From contig JAJEGF010000083.1 in the NCBI GenBank assembly GCA_022820025.1, forward strand, positions 1 through 64,000: a DNA stretch of 64,000 nt, in the 5' to 3' direction. Shown piece by piece: positions 30,698 through 40,652 of this stretch (positions within the stretch are counted from its first letter, which is position 1; every line of letters starts with the position of its first letter). The notes below the pieces were generated by a model. It saw only the letters and a program-made list of their open reading frames with translations, was not told the DNA's origin and did not search any database. The stretch comes from Chloroflexota bacterium (GTDB taxonomy: Bacteria > Chloroflexota > UBA11872). A program made the translations under genes and the position numbers.

Positions 30698-31576
30698 TCA
30701 GTCCGAGGCCGGGCGGTTCAGATACCTGCCGACGAGCAGGTCGTGGCGCTCGGCCAGTTCGGGCGGAATCGCGTCCGGCGCGGTGATGATGGCGGTGGCG
30801 AGGGCATCGGCGCACTCGCAGGCTGAGGCGTCGGTTGGGATCCGGCCGACGGCGCGCCGGACGACGCGCTGGGAGAGCGAGGTGTTGGCCATGAGGTTGG
30901 CGATGACCATCTCGGCGGAGACGTCTTCCTCGCTCTCGTGCCAGACGTCGTAATCGGTGACCATGGCCAGGAGGGCGTAACAGATCTCGGCTTCGCGGGC
31001 GAGACGGGCCTCGGGCAGCGCGGTCATGCCGATGACGTCGACGCCCCAGGAGCGGAAGGTTTCGGATTCGGCGCGCGTGGAGAACTGGGGGCCCTCGATG
31101 CAGACGTAGGTCCCGCCGCGATGGACGTGGGCGCCCTCGGTCTCGGCGGCCTCGGCCAGGACGGCGGACAGGCTGGCGGAGAAGGGTTCGCCCATGCCGA
31201 CGTGGACCACCAGGCCCGGCGTGTCGAAGAAGGTCATGGGGCGCTGGCGGGTGCGGTCGATGAGCTGGTCGGGCACGACTACGTGGAGTGGTTCGATGTG
31301 CTCGCGCATGCTGCCGACGGCGCTGACGGAGATAAGCCACTGGACGCCGAGGGACTTGAGGGCCCAGATGTTGGCGCGGGCATTGACGGCGGTGGGCATG
31401 ATGCGGTGACCGCGGCCGTGGCGCGGCAGGAAGGCCACCTCCACGCCATCGAGGCTGCCGATGCGGATGGTGTCGCTGGGGTCGCCGAAGGGCGTCGTGA
31501 TGTCCTCGTCGCGAATGTCTTCGAGGCCGGGCATGTCGTAGAAGCCGCTGCCGCCGATGACTCCAATTGCAGGCAT
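30698..31576 (-). CDS. mtnP: 5'-methylthioadenosine phosphorylase
   Basis: 292 residues. The start is MPAIGVIGGSGFYDMPGLED. The phosphate/substrate region is WLISVSAVGSMREHIEPLHV with VVPDQLIDRTRQRPMTFFDT. The Asp of MVTDYDVWHESEEDVSAEMV corresponds to the adenine-selecting Asp of MTA phosphorylases rather than the Asn of guanosine enzymes. It cleaves MTA with phosphate to adenine and 5-methylthioribose-1-phosphate, the substrate of the mtnA product 18 bp upstream. Confidence 0.93.
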   Translation of the reverse strand: MPAIGVIGGSGFYDMPGLEDIRDEDITTPFGDPSDTIRIGSLDGVEVAFLPRHGRGHRIMPTAVNARANIWALKSLGVQWLISVSAVGSMREHIEPLHVVVPDQLIDRTRQRPMTFFDTPGLVVHVGMGEPFSASLSAVLAEAAETEGAHVHRGGTYVCIEGPQFSTRAESETFRSWGVDVIGMTALPEARLAREAEICYALLAMVTDYDVWHESEEDVSAEMVIANLMANTSLSQRVVRRAVGRIPTDASACECADALATAIITAPDAIPPELAERHDLLVGRYLNRPASD

Positions 31577-31594
31577 TCGTCCTAGCTCCGCATG

Positions 31595-32659
<1,065 letters not shown>

Positions 32660-32745
32660 GGGGTTGCGTACGGGCGGGTGAGTATATCGGCGCCTCGGCA
32701 GCGGCCCGCAGCCAGACAGGGGGCCTGCGCGGACCCGCTCCTCGG

Positions 32746-33846
32746 TCAATCCGGCTTGTAGCGGGCGAGACTGGCGCGGTTGAGCGTCCAGCCGAAGCCG
32801 GAACTCTCGGGAATGGTGACCGCGCCTTGACTGGCTTCGGGCTCGCCGTCAAGTGCATCCCAGATGAGGGAGTTTCCGGGCAGGGGATCGCGACGCGGGA
32901 AGTACTCGCCAATCGGACAGTTGGCGCGCGCGGCAATCAGGTGCCAGGAGTGCAACCAACCCTGGTGGGGCGCGACGGGGCGCTGGTGGCTGGCGGCCAG
33001 GGCGCAGATGCGTAGCGTTTCGGTCAGGCCGCCGACACGGTTGACGTCCGGCTGCAGGTATTGGACGCCGGCGTTGATGAGCGAGATGAAGGGAAAGCGG
33101 GTGCGTTCGGACTCACCCGCCGCGAGCGGGACGGCGCCGTCGCGGGCCAGGGCTTCGTAGCCGGCCAGGTCGTCGATCGGGATGGGGTTTTCCAGCCAAC
33201 AGGCATTCACCTCGGCCAGCGGCTCCAGCATGCGCCGCGCGTAGGGGAGATCCCAGCCAAAGTGAGCGTCCACCATCAAGTCGGCGTCTGGACCGATGAT
33301 GGACCGGATCTCGCGCAGCACCTTCAGTTCGATCTGACGCCCCTTTTCCCCGTCAGCCGGCCCGTGCACGCTGAAGTACTTGAAGGCACTGAACCCGTGT
33401 CGAAGTCCGTCGGCAATCTCATCAAGCAACGACTGCCGGTCCTGGCGTCCACGCAGCGAAAGCGAACTGAGGTAGACCGGAACCCGGCGAGTGGATCCGC
33501 CGCCGATCAGGCTGACCACCGGTCGGTCTACCGACCTCCCGAGCAGGTCCCAGAGGGCGAGATCCACCCCGCTAAGGGCCATGACGCCGGTACCGCGTTG
33601 GCCCTGGCGGTTCAGCGAGTCGTAGAGACGTTCCCAGTGCGTCTCAATGTCCGCCGGGTCAGTTCCCTCCAATAGCGGAGCGAACTGGCGGGTGATGATC
33701 GTCTCCGCACCAACGGGAAAGCCGCCAACGGATCCAAGGCCGGTCAGTCCCTCATCGGTCTCGACTTCCACGACGACGAGGGCAGTGGCTTCAGGACCCG
33801 GGTGGGGGTTGCGGAGGGGATGAGCGCGCAGGCGAGTGATGCGCAT
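32746..33846 (-). CDS. Enolase-superfamily (mandelate racemase/muconate lactonizing) enzyme
   Basis: 366 residues. The capping domain starts MRITRLRAHPLRNPHPGPEA. Metal ligands are in LMVDAHFGWDLPYA (Asp), ACWLENPIPIDDL (Glu) and LAAGESERTRF (Glu). The Asp of QPDVNRVGG and His of APHQGWLHSW fit the His-Asp dyad of the mandelate racemase subgroup, so an acid-sugar dehydratase or epimerase is likely. The second Lys of the KxK motif appears as Phe in AFKYFSVHG. It heads the leftward AdoMet/MTA operon, though a metabolic link is unclear. Large expansions of this superfamily are known in SAR202. Confidence 0.85.
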   Translation of the reverse strand: MRITRLRAHPLRNPHPGPEATALVVVEVETDEGLTGLGSVGGFPVGAETIITRQFAPLLEGTDPADIETHWERLYDSLNRQGQRGTGVMALSGVDLALWDLLGRSVDRPVVSLIGGGSTRRVPVYLSSLSLRGRQDRQSLLDEIADGLRHGFSAFKYFSVHGPADGEKGRQIELKVLREIRSIIGPDADLMVDAHFGWDLPYARRMLEPLAEVNACWLENPIPIDDLAGYEALARDGAVPLAAGESERTRFPFISLINAGVQYLQPDVNRVGGLTETLRICALAASHQRPVAPHQGWLHSWHLIAARANCPIGEYFPRRDPLPGNSLIWDALDGEPEASQGAVTIPESSGFGWTLNRASLARYKPD

Positions 33847-33888
33847 GGCGGGACATTATCTCCGGGCGAGCCTGAGTCGGGAGTACCT

Positions 33889-34479
33889 CTAGCCCGGGGC
33901 GCGCGCGATATCGCGCATGAAGGCTTGGTCGATCTCGAGGCGCTCGTCGGCGGCCAGCCAGAGATCGTGCGCGTAGGTGGCGCGAGGGCCGTGGAAGAGC
34001 CAGACGGAGACTCCTTCACGCTTCAACACTTCCATGACTGGCACGAAATCGCCGTCGCCTGCGATGAGCGCAATGTGCGTGACGATCTGGCTTCCGGCTA
34101 TTTCCGCGGCGTCGAGTCCGAGTAGCAGGTCAACTTGCTTCTGCGTGAAGAGCGGGCGGCCGTCTTCGCCGAAGCCGTCGAGCCGTAGATGGCCTTCTCG
34201 AACCTGAAACCGCGGTAGCTGCGTCAGGGCATCGACAAACCGACGATAGCCGGCCGTTCGGTTGCGGTCATCGGCGGCGGGTGGATCGTGCTGGTAGGGC
34301 GGGCAGGTGTAGTAGTACGAGCGGACGATATCCACCGGCTCGGGCGACGCGTGGGCGACGGCTTGTCGCACTTTCTCGGACAACACTTGCATATCGACCC
34401 TTGGACTAAGCTCGCTAAAGTGCCGTCTGCACAGCCCATCGATGTAACCGCCGTCGATGAAGATCGCGAGTCGGACCAT
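33889..34479 (-). CDS. NYN-domain (LabA/PIN-like) protein
   Basis: 196 residues. The start is MVRLAIFIDGGYIDGLCRRH with the conserved first Asp. Later QKQVDLLLGLDAAEI and IALIAGDGDFVPVMEVLKR supply the remaining acidic residues of the NYN/PIN nuclease fold. The last part (VSVWLFHGPRATYAHDLWLA) is typical of the LabA-like group. A metal-dependent RNase activity is inferred from the family. A strong hairpin lies 22 bp before its start codon. Confidence 0.85.
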   Translation of the reverse strand: MVRLAIFIDGGYIDGLCRRHFSELSPRVDMQVLSEKVRQAVAHASPEPVDIVRSYYYTCPPYQHDPPAADDRNRTAGYRRFVDALTQLPRFQVREGHLRLDGFGEDGRPLFTQKQVDLLLGLDAAEIAGSQIVTHIALIAGDGDFVPVMEVLKREGVSVWLFHGPRATYAHDLWLAADERLEIDQAFMRDIARAPG

Positions 34480-34500
34480 ACGTTCTCCGGTCAGGACAAA

Positions 34501-34536
34501 GAAAAACGCCGGGGCGTTTCCGCCCCGGCGTTTTTC
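34501..34536. terminator. Strong bidirectional terminator-like hairpin in the NYN leader
   Basis: A perfect 16-bp stem with a TTTC loop, GC-rich core (CGCCGGGGCG/CGCCCCGGCG) and flanking A5/T5 runs, so either strand would give hairpin plus U-tract. It lies between two divergent genes, only 21 bp upstream of the NYN start codon, rather than after a gene. Attenuation of NYN transcription, or the end of a small unseen transcript, are both possible. Confidence 0.8.
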
Positions 34537-34688
34537 TGCTTCTTGCCTTACGTGCGCCCCGCCAAATCGCGCGAGTGCGAACGCAGTGTAGATTCTGGTT
34601 GGATTATTTCCGCGAGCGGCTCGACTGTCAAGCCTCAGTTCTCGACTTGCCGGGCTAAGATTTCGCTATCTGCACGTAGGTGCATCTC

Positions 34689-35663
34689 ATGCCCAACTCC
34701 GCCTGTTGTTCGCCGGAAGCTGCGCGAGACCTTGACGGGGGCTCTGTGCAGTCGAGTCCGGACTCGGGCGCGCGAATCAGGCAAGTAGCATCCCGCCGGA
34801 TCGGGATGGCGCGGATCCGTGGTGGCGAGTACCGGATGGGGACGGAGGATCGCAGCGGGTTTCCGGCGGACGGCGAGGGGCCGGTACGGGCGGTGCGCGT
34901 GGATACGTTTCGGATCGACATCGCGGCCGTGACCAACGCGGAGTTCGCCGAGTTCATTGGGGCCAGCGGGTACCGGACCGAGGCGGAGACGTTCGGGTGG
35001 AGCTACGTGTTTCACATGCTGGCGTCGGACGAGATTAAGCGGCGGACGCCGCAGCGGCCGGATAGTACGCCCTGGTGGGTTCCGGTGAGCGGAGCCTACT
35101 GGGCGGCGCCGGAGGGTCCGGGTTCGGACGTTGACGACCGCATGGAGCACCCGGTGATCCATGTGTCGTGGAATGACGCGCTGGCCTACTGCGAGTGGTC
35201 GGGCACGCGGCTGCCGACGGAGGCGGAGTGGGAGTACGCGGCGCGGGGTGGGCTGGACCAGCGCCGCTACCCCTGGGGCGACAAGCTGACGCCCAAGGGC
35301 GAGCACCGCTGCAATATCTGGCAGGGGACGTTCCCCGAGGTCAATTCGTCGGCCGATGGCTGGATTGGCACGGCGCCGGTGGACGCCTACAAGCCGAACG
35401 GGTTCGGGCTGTACAACACGTCGGGCAACGTGTGGGAGTGGTGCTCCGACTGGTTCAGTCCCAGCCATCACCTGCGGGCCGAGCAGAACAATCCACAGGG
35501 ACCAGCGCAAGGTCAGCGGCGGGTGCTGCGGGGCGGGTCGTATCTGTGTCACCGGTCGTACTGCAACCGGTACCGGGTGGCGGCGCGCAGTTCGAACACG
35601 CCGGATAGCAGCGCGGGGAACCTGGGGTTTCGGTGCGTGCGGTCGGTGATCGCGAGTGGTTAG
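34689..35663 (+). CDS. Formylglycine-generating enzyme family (SUMF1-type) protein
   Basis: About 324 residues from ATG 34689 (GTG 34680 also possible). The domain starts at MARIRGGEYRMGTED and contains VTNAEFAEFIGASGY, HPVIHVSWNDALAYCEWSG, RLPTEAEWEYAARGG, GLYNTSGNVWEWCSDWF and the C-terminal GGSYLCHRSYCNRYRVAAR. The two Cys of that last segment match the redox/copper-binding pair of aerobic formylglycine-generating enzymes. It would oxidise a Cys in sulfatases. No sulfatase gene is adjacent, so a different member of this fold is possible. Confidence 0.88.
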   Translation: MPNSACCSPEAARDLDGGSVQSSPDSGARIRQVASRRIGMARIRGGEYRMGTEDRSGFPADGEGPVRAVRVDTFRIDIAAVTNAEFAEFIGASGYRTEAETFGWSYVFHMLASDEIKRRTPQRPDSTPWWVPVSGAYWAAPEGPGSDVDDRMEHPVIHVSWNDALAYCEWSGTRLPTEAEWEYAARGGLDQRRYPWGDKLTPKGEHRCNIWQGTFPEVNSSADGWIGTAPVDAYKPNGFGLYNTSGNVWEWCSDWFSPSHHLRAEQNNPQGPAQGQRRVLRGGSYLCHRSYCNRYRVAARSSNTPDSSAGNLGFRCVRSVIASG

Positions 35664-35722
35664 TTGAAAGCTGCTTCCTCTCGCGTGATGCGACGCCCTT
35701 CAGGCTCCGAGACTGGGCCGGC

Positions 35723-35947
35723 GTGAGAGGTGACGGGTGCAACCCGTTTGTTTTCCTCTTCGCGTGGCTTCTTGGAGCGATTCCGATCGGCATCGCGTTC
35801 GACGCGCTGGGCTTGCCGGACTGGGTGTCGTCGTTTCCCGTGATCGCGTGGACGGTGTTCCTGTTGTGGTGGCTGCTCTTTCGTCCGTCGGGTGGCTCGG
35901 GCGGCGCGGGCACCTGGAAGCATGGGCCTGATGCCGATGGGTTCTGA
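35723..35947 (+). CDS. Possible small two-helix membrane protein
   Basis: From GTG 35723 the frame encodes two hydrophobic segments (FVFLFAWLLGAIPIGIAFDA and SSFPVIAWTVFLLWWLLF) followed by a Gly/Ser-rich tail. Hydrophobicity and charge pattern look protein-like, but there is no clear ribosome site and no recognised family. The open frame extends back into the previous gene. Confidence 0.35.
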   Translation: MRGDGCNPFVFLFAWLLGAIPIGIAFDALGLPDWVSSFPVIAWTVFLLWWLLFRPSGGSGGAGTWKHGPDADGF

Positions 35948-36013
35948 GACGAAACTCCAAAGTACCTCTGCATTAGGGCGGTGCTATCCCGTTCCGAGTC
36001 CAGGGCCGGAAGC

Positions 36014-37951
36014 ATGATCTCCGCCGCCGTCATGGATCTGTCAAAGTCGCCGCATGCAGTCGTGCAGCCGGTGGCGCCGGGGCGGGTGGAGGTGGCGGAG
36101 GGGTTCTGGGCGTATCGAATGCGGGCCATGCGTGGGCATGGGCTGGCACGGCAGTTCGAGCAGTGTGAGGTGACGGGGAGGCTACGCAATTTCGAGCGGG
36201 CGGCGGGACGCCTGGAAGGCGAGTTCGAGGGCCGGTACTACAACGATTCGGACGTGTACAAGTGGCTGGAAGCGGCGAGCTATGCGCTGGCGCGGGCGCC
36301 TTCGGCCGAATTGCAAAGTTGCGTGGATCGGGTGATCGATCTGATTCGGTCCGCGCAGCGAGCCGACGGCTACATCAATACCTACTTCAGTGGATCCCGA
36401 GCGTCGTGGCGGTATCGAAACCTGACGGACGAGCACGAGTTGTACTGCATGGGGCACCTGATCCAGGCGGGGGTGGCGCACCGGCGGTCGACCGGTTCGG
36501 AGCGGCTGTTCGAGGTCGTGGTGCCGGCGGCGGACCACATCTGCTTGACATTCGGGCCGGAGGGGCGGCCGGAGCCGGACGGGCATCCGGGAATCGAACT
36601 GGCCCTGGTGGAACTGGCGCGGGAGACCGGAGATTCCGCGTACCTGCGGCAGGCGGTGTTTTTTCTCGACCAGCGAGGGGCGGATCCGCCGAATCTGAGC
36701 GGGTTGCACTACCACCAGGACCACGCGCCGGTTCGTGAGCAGCGCAATGCCGACGGGCACTCCGTACGCCTGACTTATTTGGCGGCGGCGATGGCGGACG
36801 CGGCCATGGACACGGGCGAGGCGGAGCTGTTGGAGGCCTCGATCCGGCTGTGGGAAAGCGCGTATGAGCGGCGGGCCTACGTGACCGGAGGGCTGGGGTC
36901 GCGGTACCAGGGCGAGGCCTTTGGGGCGGACTACGAACTGCCCAACGACCGCGCCTACGCGGAGACCTGTGCGGCAGTGGGCGGGATCTTCTGGAATGCT
37001 CGGCTGCTGGCCGCCACGGGCGACGCCCGCTACGCGGACTGGTCGGAAACGGCGCTCTACAACGGCGCGCTGGTTGGAGTCTCGCCGGACGGGGCGGCCT
37101 ATTTCTATGCGAACCCGCTGGCGACCGATCCGCAGCCGACGCCGGACGACCAGCAGGGGCTGCACAGCAGCGGAGCGCAACAGACGGTGGGCGGCCACCA
37201 GCGCCAGCCGTGGTACGACACGGCCTGCTGTCCGCCCAATATCGCGCGGCTGCTGCTGAGCCTGCCGGGGTACGCCTACGGGGTATCGGCGGGCGCGGTG
37301 TGGGTGCATCAGTTCTTGCCTGGTCGAATTAAGGCGGCGCTGCCGGATGGCGGTTCCGTGACCTTGCAGGTCGCGACGCGGTATCCGTGGGATGGCGACG
37401 TGGACCTGGTAGTGGAGGAGGCACCGGACCGCCCGGTGGAGTTGCGGCTGCGAATTCCCTCATGGGCCGAGGGCGCGAGTCTTGAGGTCGACGGGACAGG
37501 GAAGGCTGCCGAGGCCGGGGCCTACGCCGTCATCCGGCGGGTCTGGCTGGCCGGAACGTCCGTGCGCCTGCGGCTGCCGATGGATGTTCGACTGGTGGCG
37601 AGCCACCCGAGGGTGCAGGCCAACACGGGGCGCGTGGCCATTGCGCGCGGGCCATTGATCTATTGCATAGAGGCTGCGGATCACCCAGAGTCGATTGTGG
37701 ACGCTCTGGTCTTAGGCCCGGATTCGGCCTTGCACGCCGACGAAGAGCCGGATCTGCTGGGTGGTCTGACTGCTATCCGCGGTTCCGCCGGCGTTGCAGT
37801 CCCGAATCAGTCGGACGAGTTGTATGCGCGGTTCGACGGCGGTGGGCCGGAACTGGCCGGTTCGACGCCGCTCACCGCGATTCCGTACTTTGCCTGGGCC
37901 AACCGGGCGCCGGGGGCCATGCGCGTATGGATTCCGTACGTTGACGGCTGA
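36014..37951 (+). CDS. GH127-type glycoside hydrolase (beta-L-arabinofuranosidase family)
   Basis: About 645 residues from ATG 36014; ATG 36032 and GTG 35981 are alternatives. An (alpha/alpha)6-barrel region is seen in YNDSDVYKWLEAASYALARA, SAQRADGYINTYFS and ELYCMGHLIQAGVAHRRSTG. The catalytic part has AYAETCAAVGGIFWNARLLA (Glu and Cys) and WYDTACCPPNIARLLLSLPG (Cys pair of the Zn-Cys site). C-terminal beta domains follow. Members remove L-arabinofuranose or related sugars. No signal peptide, so it is likely cytosolic, acting on imported oligosaccharides. It overlaps the next gene by 11 bp. Confidence 0.88.
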   Translation: MISAAVMDLSKSPHAVVQPVAPGRVEVAEGFWAYRMRAMRGHGLARQFEQCEVTGRLRNFERAAGRLEGEFEGRYYNDSDVYKWLEAASYALARAPSAELQSCVDRVIDLIRSAQRADGYINTYFSGSRASWRYRNLTDEHELYCMGHLIQAGVAHRRSTGSERLFEVVVPAADHICLTFGPEGRPEPDGHPGIELALVELARETGDSAYLRQAVFFLDQRGADPPNLSGLHYHQDHAPVREQRNADGHSVRLTYLAAAMADAAMDTGEAELLEASIRLWESAYERRAYVTGGLGSRYQGEAFGADYELPNDRAYAETCAAVGGIFWNARLLAATGDARYADWSETALYNGALVGVSPDGAAYFYANPLATDPQPTPDDQQGLHSSGAQQTVGGHQRQPWYDTACCPPNIARLLLSLPGYAYGVSAGAVWVHQFLPGRIKAALPDGGSVTLQVATRYPWDGDVDLVVEEAPDRPVELRLRIPSWAEGASLEVDGTGKAAEAGAYAVIRRVWLAGTSVRLRLPMDVRLVASHPRVQANTGRVAIARGPLIYCIEAADHPESIVDALVLGPDSALHADEEPDLLGGLTAIRGSAGVAVPNQSDELYARFDGGGPELAGSTPLTAIPYFAWANRAPGAMRVWIPYVDG

Positions 37952-38990
37952 GAACGACCTCACCCAGACAGACCTGTTTACGAGCGGGACGCTGGGGTAC
38001 CACACGTTTCGCATTCCGGCGCTGGTGGTCACGACCAAGGGGACGCTGCTGGCGATTGCCGAGGGGCGGCGGAACTCGCAGCATGACACCGGCGATATCG
38101 ACTTGGTCCTGCGGCGCAGCCGCGACAACGGCCAGACGTTCGACGACATGCGGGTGGCGGTTGCTGGCGAAGGCAACGTGGCGGGCAATCCGGCGCCGGT
38201 GGTGGACGCGGAGACCGGGACGATCTGGCTGTGGTTCTGCCGCAACAATGCCGACGGCCCGGAGACCCTGATCTGCGCCGGCAAGGCGCCGCGCACGGTG
38301 TGGCTGACCAGCAGCGAGGACGACGGCGAGACCTGGGCGGAACCCAGGGAGATGACCGGCGTTGTCAAGCTGCCGGAGTGGACGTGGTACGGCACCGGGC
38401 CGGGGCATGGGCTGCAGTTGGCCTCGGGACGGCTGTTGATTCCGAGCTACCACGTGGTGGGACAGAACTTCGACCGGGCCACGGATCCGTATATCTCGCA
38501 CGCGATCCTGAGCGACGACCACGGGGAAACCTGGCGGCTGGGGGGCGAGGCGCAGCCGGGCACGAACGAGTGCATGGCCGTGCAAGTGGCGGACGGCCGC
38601 GTCTACCTGAACGAGCGCAACTACCTGGGAGAATATCGGCGCGCCTTCGCAATGAGCCACGACGAGGGCGAGAGTTTCGACGCGTTCGGCTGGCACGACG
38701 AACTGATCGACCCGATCTGCCAGGCGGCGGTGCTGGGCTTGGGCGGGGACCGGCTGGTGTTCAGTAACGCGGCCAGCCGGGCGCGTGAACGGCTGACGGT
38801 GCGAACGAGTGCGGACGGTGGGCAGACCTGGTCGCGCGGTCGGGTGCTGCACGACGGGCGAGCGGCCTACTCGGACCTCTGCGAGCTGCCCGACGGGACG
38901 CTGGGCTGTCTCTACGAAGCGGGGAGCGACGGCGAATACGAGCAGCTTCGGTGGGCCAGGTTCAGCCTCGACTGGCTGCACTCCGGCTAG
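37941..38990 (+). CDS. Sialidase/BNR-repeat family glycosidase
   Basis: About 349 residues from TTG 37941, which overlaps the end of the GH127 gene. The open frame extends to 37794, but those codons sit inside the GH127 gene. The FRIPAL motif (GYHTFRIPALVVTTKGTLLA) is followed by Asp-boxes: SRDNGQTFDD, SSEDDGETWAE, SDDHGETWRL, SHDEGESFDA, SADGGQTWSR. RRNSQHDTGDIDLVLRRS fits the Arg/Asp pocket of exo-sialidases. Substrate may be sialic acid or another acidic sugar. Translational coupling to GH127 suggests they act on the same glycan. Confidence 0.85.
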   Translation: MTAENDLTQTDLFTSGTLGYHTFRIPALVVTTKGTLLAIAEGRRNSQHDTGDIDLVLRRSRDNGQTFDDMRVAVAGEGNVAGNPAPVVDAETGTIWLWFCRNNADGPETLICAGKAPRTVWLTSSEDDGETWAEPREMTGVVKLPEWTWYGTGPGHGLQLASGRLLIPSYHVVGQNFDRATDPYISHAILSDDHGETWRLGGEAQPGTNECMAVQVADGRVYLNERNYLGEYRRAFAMSHDEGESFDAFGWHDELIDPICQAAVLGLGGDRLVFSNAASRARERLTVRTSADGGQTWSRGRVLHDGRAAYSDLCELPDGTLGCLYEAGSDGEYEQLRWARFSLDWLHSG

Positions 38991-39113
38991 CCGACTCGCT
39001 CGCGTTCGCGGGCAGGCTCCGCCACACTGCTTGTATGTTCTCGAACAGGCAGGCCATCTCGGTACTGTGAGTCGTCGTGGCAAGGGTGGTCGCGTGAATA
39101 CAGGAAGCAACCC

Positions 39114-39635
39114 GTGACGGGAGCTTCCAGATTGACTTGGCGCTCAAGCCGGCGTGCCGTTTTGGTCGGCGGCGTGTCGGCGCTTGGCGCGCTGACGTTG
39201 GGGGCGGCCTGCGAAACGGTCGATGGTCAGGCCGTCGCCGTGTACCTGACCGAGTTGAACGAACTGCGCGACAGCACGGCCGGGGACGACGCGCTGCTGG
39301 GCGAGCGCTTCAACGCCCTGATCGCCAGCGGCTCACGCGACGCCGGAGCTTATCTGGCGATTTATCGTGAGTTGCGTGCCTCCAATGCCGCTGTATTGGC
39401 CAAGCTGGAACAGATTCAGCCGCCGAAGGGGCTGGAACGCCACCACGAGGACTTTGTGGAGGGGTTGAGCGACCTGGTGACGGCGCTGGACGAGGTGATC
39501 CGGATGATTGAGGCAGGCAACGTGATCGAGGCCAACCGCCTCTTTCAGCGATCCGTGACACGGTCCCAGGCCAAGCAGACGGGGGCGATGCTGCAAATCC
39601 GGCGCGTCGCCCGCAGCGCGCGCGTGCGCGTCTGA
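39114..39635 (+). CDS. Lipoprotein with helical domain
   Basis: 173 residues from GTG 39114 after CAGGAAG. The N-terminus has twin arginines (WRSSRRAVLVGGVSALGALT) and a lipobox LGAAC, so export and lipid attachment are likely, possibly by Tat. The rest is all-helical (YLTELNELRDSTAGDDALLG, EDFVEGLSDLVTALDEVIRM, VIEANRLFQRSVTRSQAKQ), resembling uncharacterised four-helix lipoproteins. It lies 3 bp before the PfkB gene. Confidence 0.7.
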   Translation: MTGASRLTWRSSRRAVLVGGVSALGALTLGAACETVDGQAVAVYLTELNELRDSTAGDDALLGERFNALIASGSRDAGAYLAIYRELRASNAAVLAKLEQIQPPKGLERHHEDFVEGLSDLVTALDEVIRMIEAGNVIEANRLFQRSVTRSQAKQTGAMLQIRRVARSARVRV

Positions 39636-39638
39636 CCC

Positions 39639-40652
39639 ATGGCAGCCAACAACGCCACTCCGCGCCTCGTCAGCCTGGGCGAGGTAATGATCGAACTCTC
39701 GGGCCCAGCGCCGCTGGCCGAGACCGCAATTCTCGAACGATCGTATTCGGGCGATGCGCTGAACGTGGCGGTTGCGGTACATCGCCTTGGGGTGTCCAGC
39801 GCCATCGTCACCAGGCTGGGCGAGGATCCGTTCGGCGATTACTTGTCGGAACAGTTCCGGGGTCTCGGCGTTGACCTGCGTTATGTGAAGCGCGGCGGCG
39901 GCCCGACCGGCCTCTACGTGGTCGAGCAGGGCGGCGAGGGCGCCTACAGCATCTGGTACTACCGACGCCACAGCGCGGCGTCCACCATTAGCCCGGCGGA
40001 CATGGAGCAGATCGACCTGGCCGGCGTGGAGATGGTTCATCTCAACGGCATCGCGCAGGCCATCTCGTCCTCTTCGCGGCAGGCGACGCGCCGGCTGGCG
40101 GAGCGCGGACGAGCCGCGGGCGCGGTGGTGGCCTTCGACCTCAACTTCAGACCGCAAATCTGGGACGGCCCGGCGGCGGCTGAGGCGGCCGATGAGGTGT
40201 TGCCGCTGGTTGACGTGGCTTTGTGCGGGTTCGACGAGGGACAGGCGGTGTTCGGGACCGCCGACCCTGAGTCGACGGCGGCGCGCCTGCTGGATTGCGG
40301 GCCGCGCGTAGCGGCGGTCTCGATGGCCGAAGACGGCGCGTACGTGGCCTGGGCCGACGGCGAGATCCGCCTGCCGACGGTTGCGCGAACCGTCGAAGGC
40401 GCGCAGGGCGGCGGGGACGCGTTTGCAGGCGGGCTTGCGGTTGGGGCACTTCTGGGTCAGGACCCGGCGACCTCGGCGCGGCTGGCCACGGTCGTGGCGG
40501 GGCTGAAAGTCGAACGCGTCGGGCCGCTCGTGAGCCTGCCCTACCGCGCGGAGGTGCAGGCACGGGCGGGCGACTTGGGGTGGGATGATGTTGTCGCGGC
40601 GCTGGACTCCGTCGATGCGACGGATACGGTTTCGCAAGGAGGAGACCTGTGA
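39639..40652 (+). CDS. PfkB-family sugar kinase (KdgK-like) with altered GAGD motif
   Basis: 337 residues. The N-terminal SLGEVMIELSGPAPLAE, YSGDALNVAVAVHRLGV and GEDPFGDYLSEQFRGLGVDL, plus FDLNFRPQIWDGPAAA, resemble 2-keto-3-deoxygluconate kinases. The C-terminal anion-hole motif, normally D-T-x-GAGD, reads EGAQGGGDAFAGG: the catalytic Asp is kept, but the preceding Asp-Thr and the Ala are changed. Activity is likely retained but not certain. It overlaps the YbjQ gene by 4 bp. Confidence 0.8.
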   Translation: MAANNATPRLVSLGEVMIELSGPAPLAETAILERSYSGDALNVAVAVHRLGVSSAIVTRLGEDPFGDYLSEQFRGLGVDLRYVKRGGGPTGLYVVEQGGEGAYSIWYYRRHSAASTISPADMEQIDLAGVEMVHLNGIAQAISSSSRQATRRLAERGRAAGAVVAFDLNFRPQIWDGPAAAEAADEVLPLVDVALCGFDEGQAVFGTADPESTAARLLDCGPRVAAVSMAEDGAYVAWADGEIRLPTVARTVEGAQGGGDAFAGGLAVGALLGQDPATSARLATVVAGLKVERVGPLVSLPYRAEVQARAGDLGWDDVVAALDSVDATDTVSQGGDL

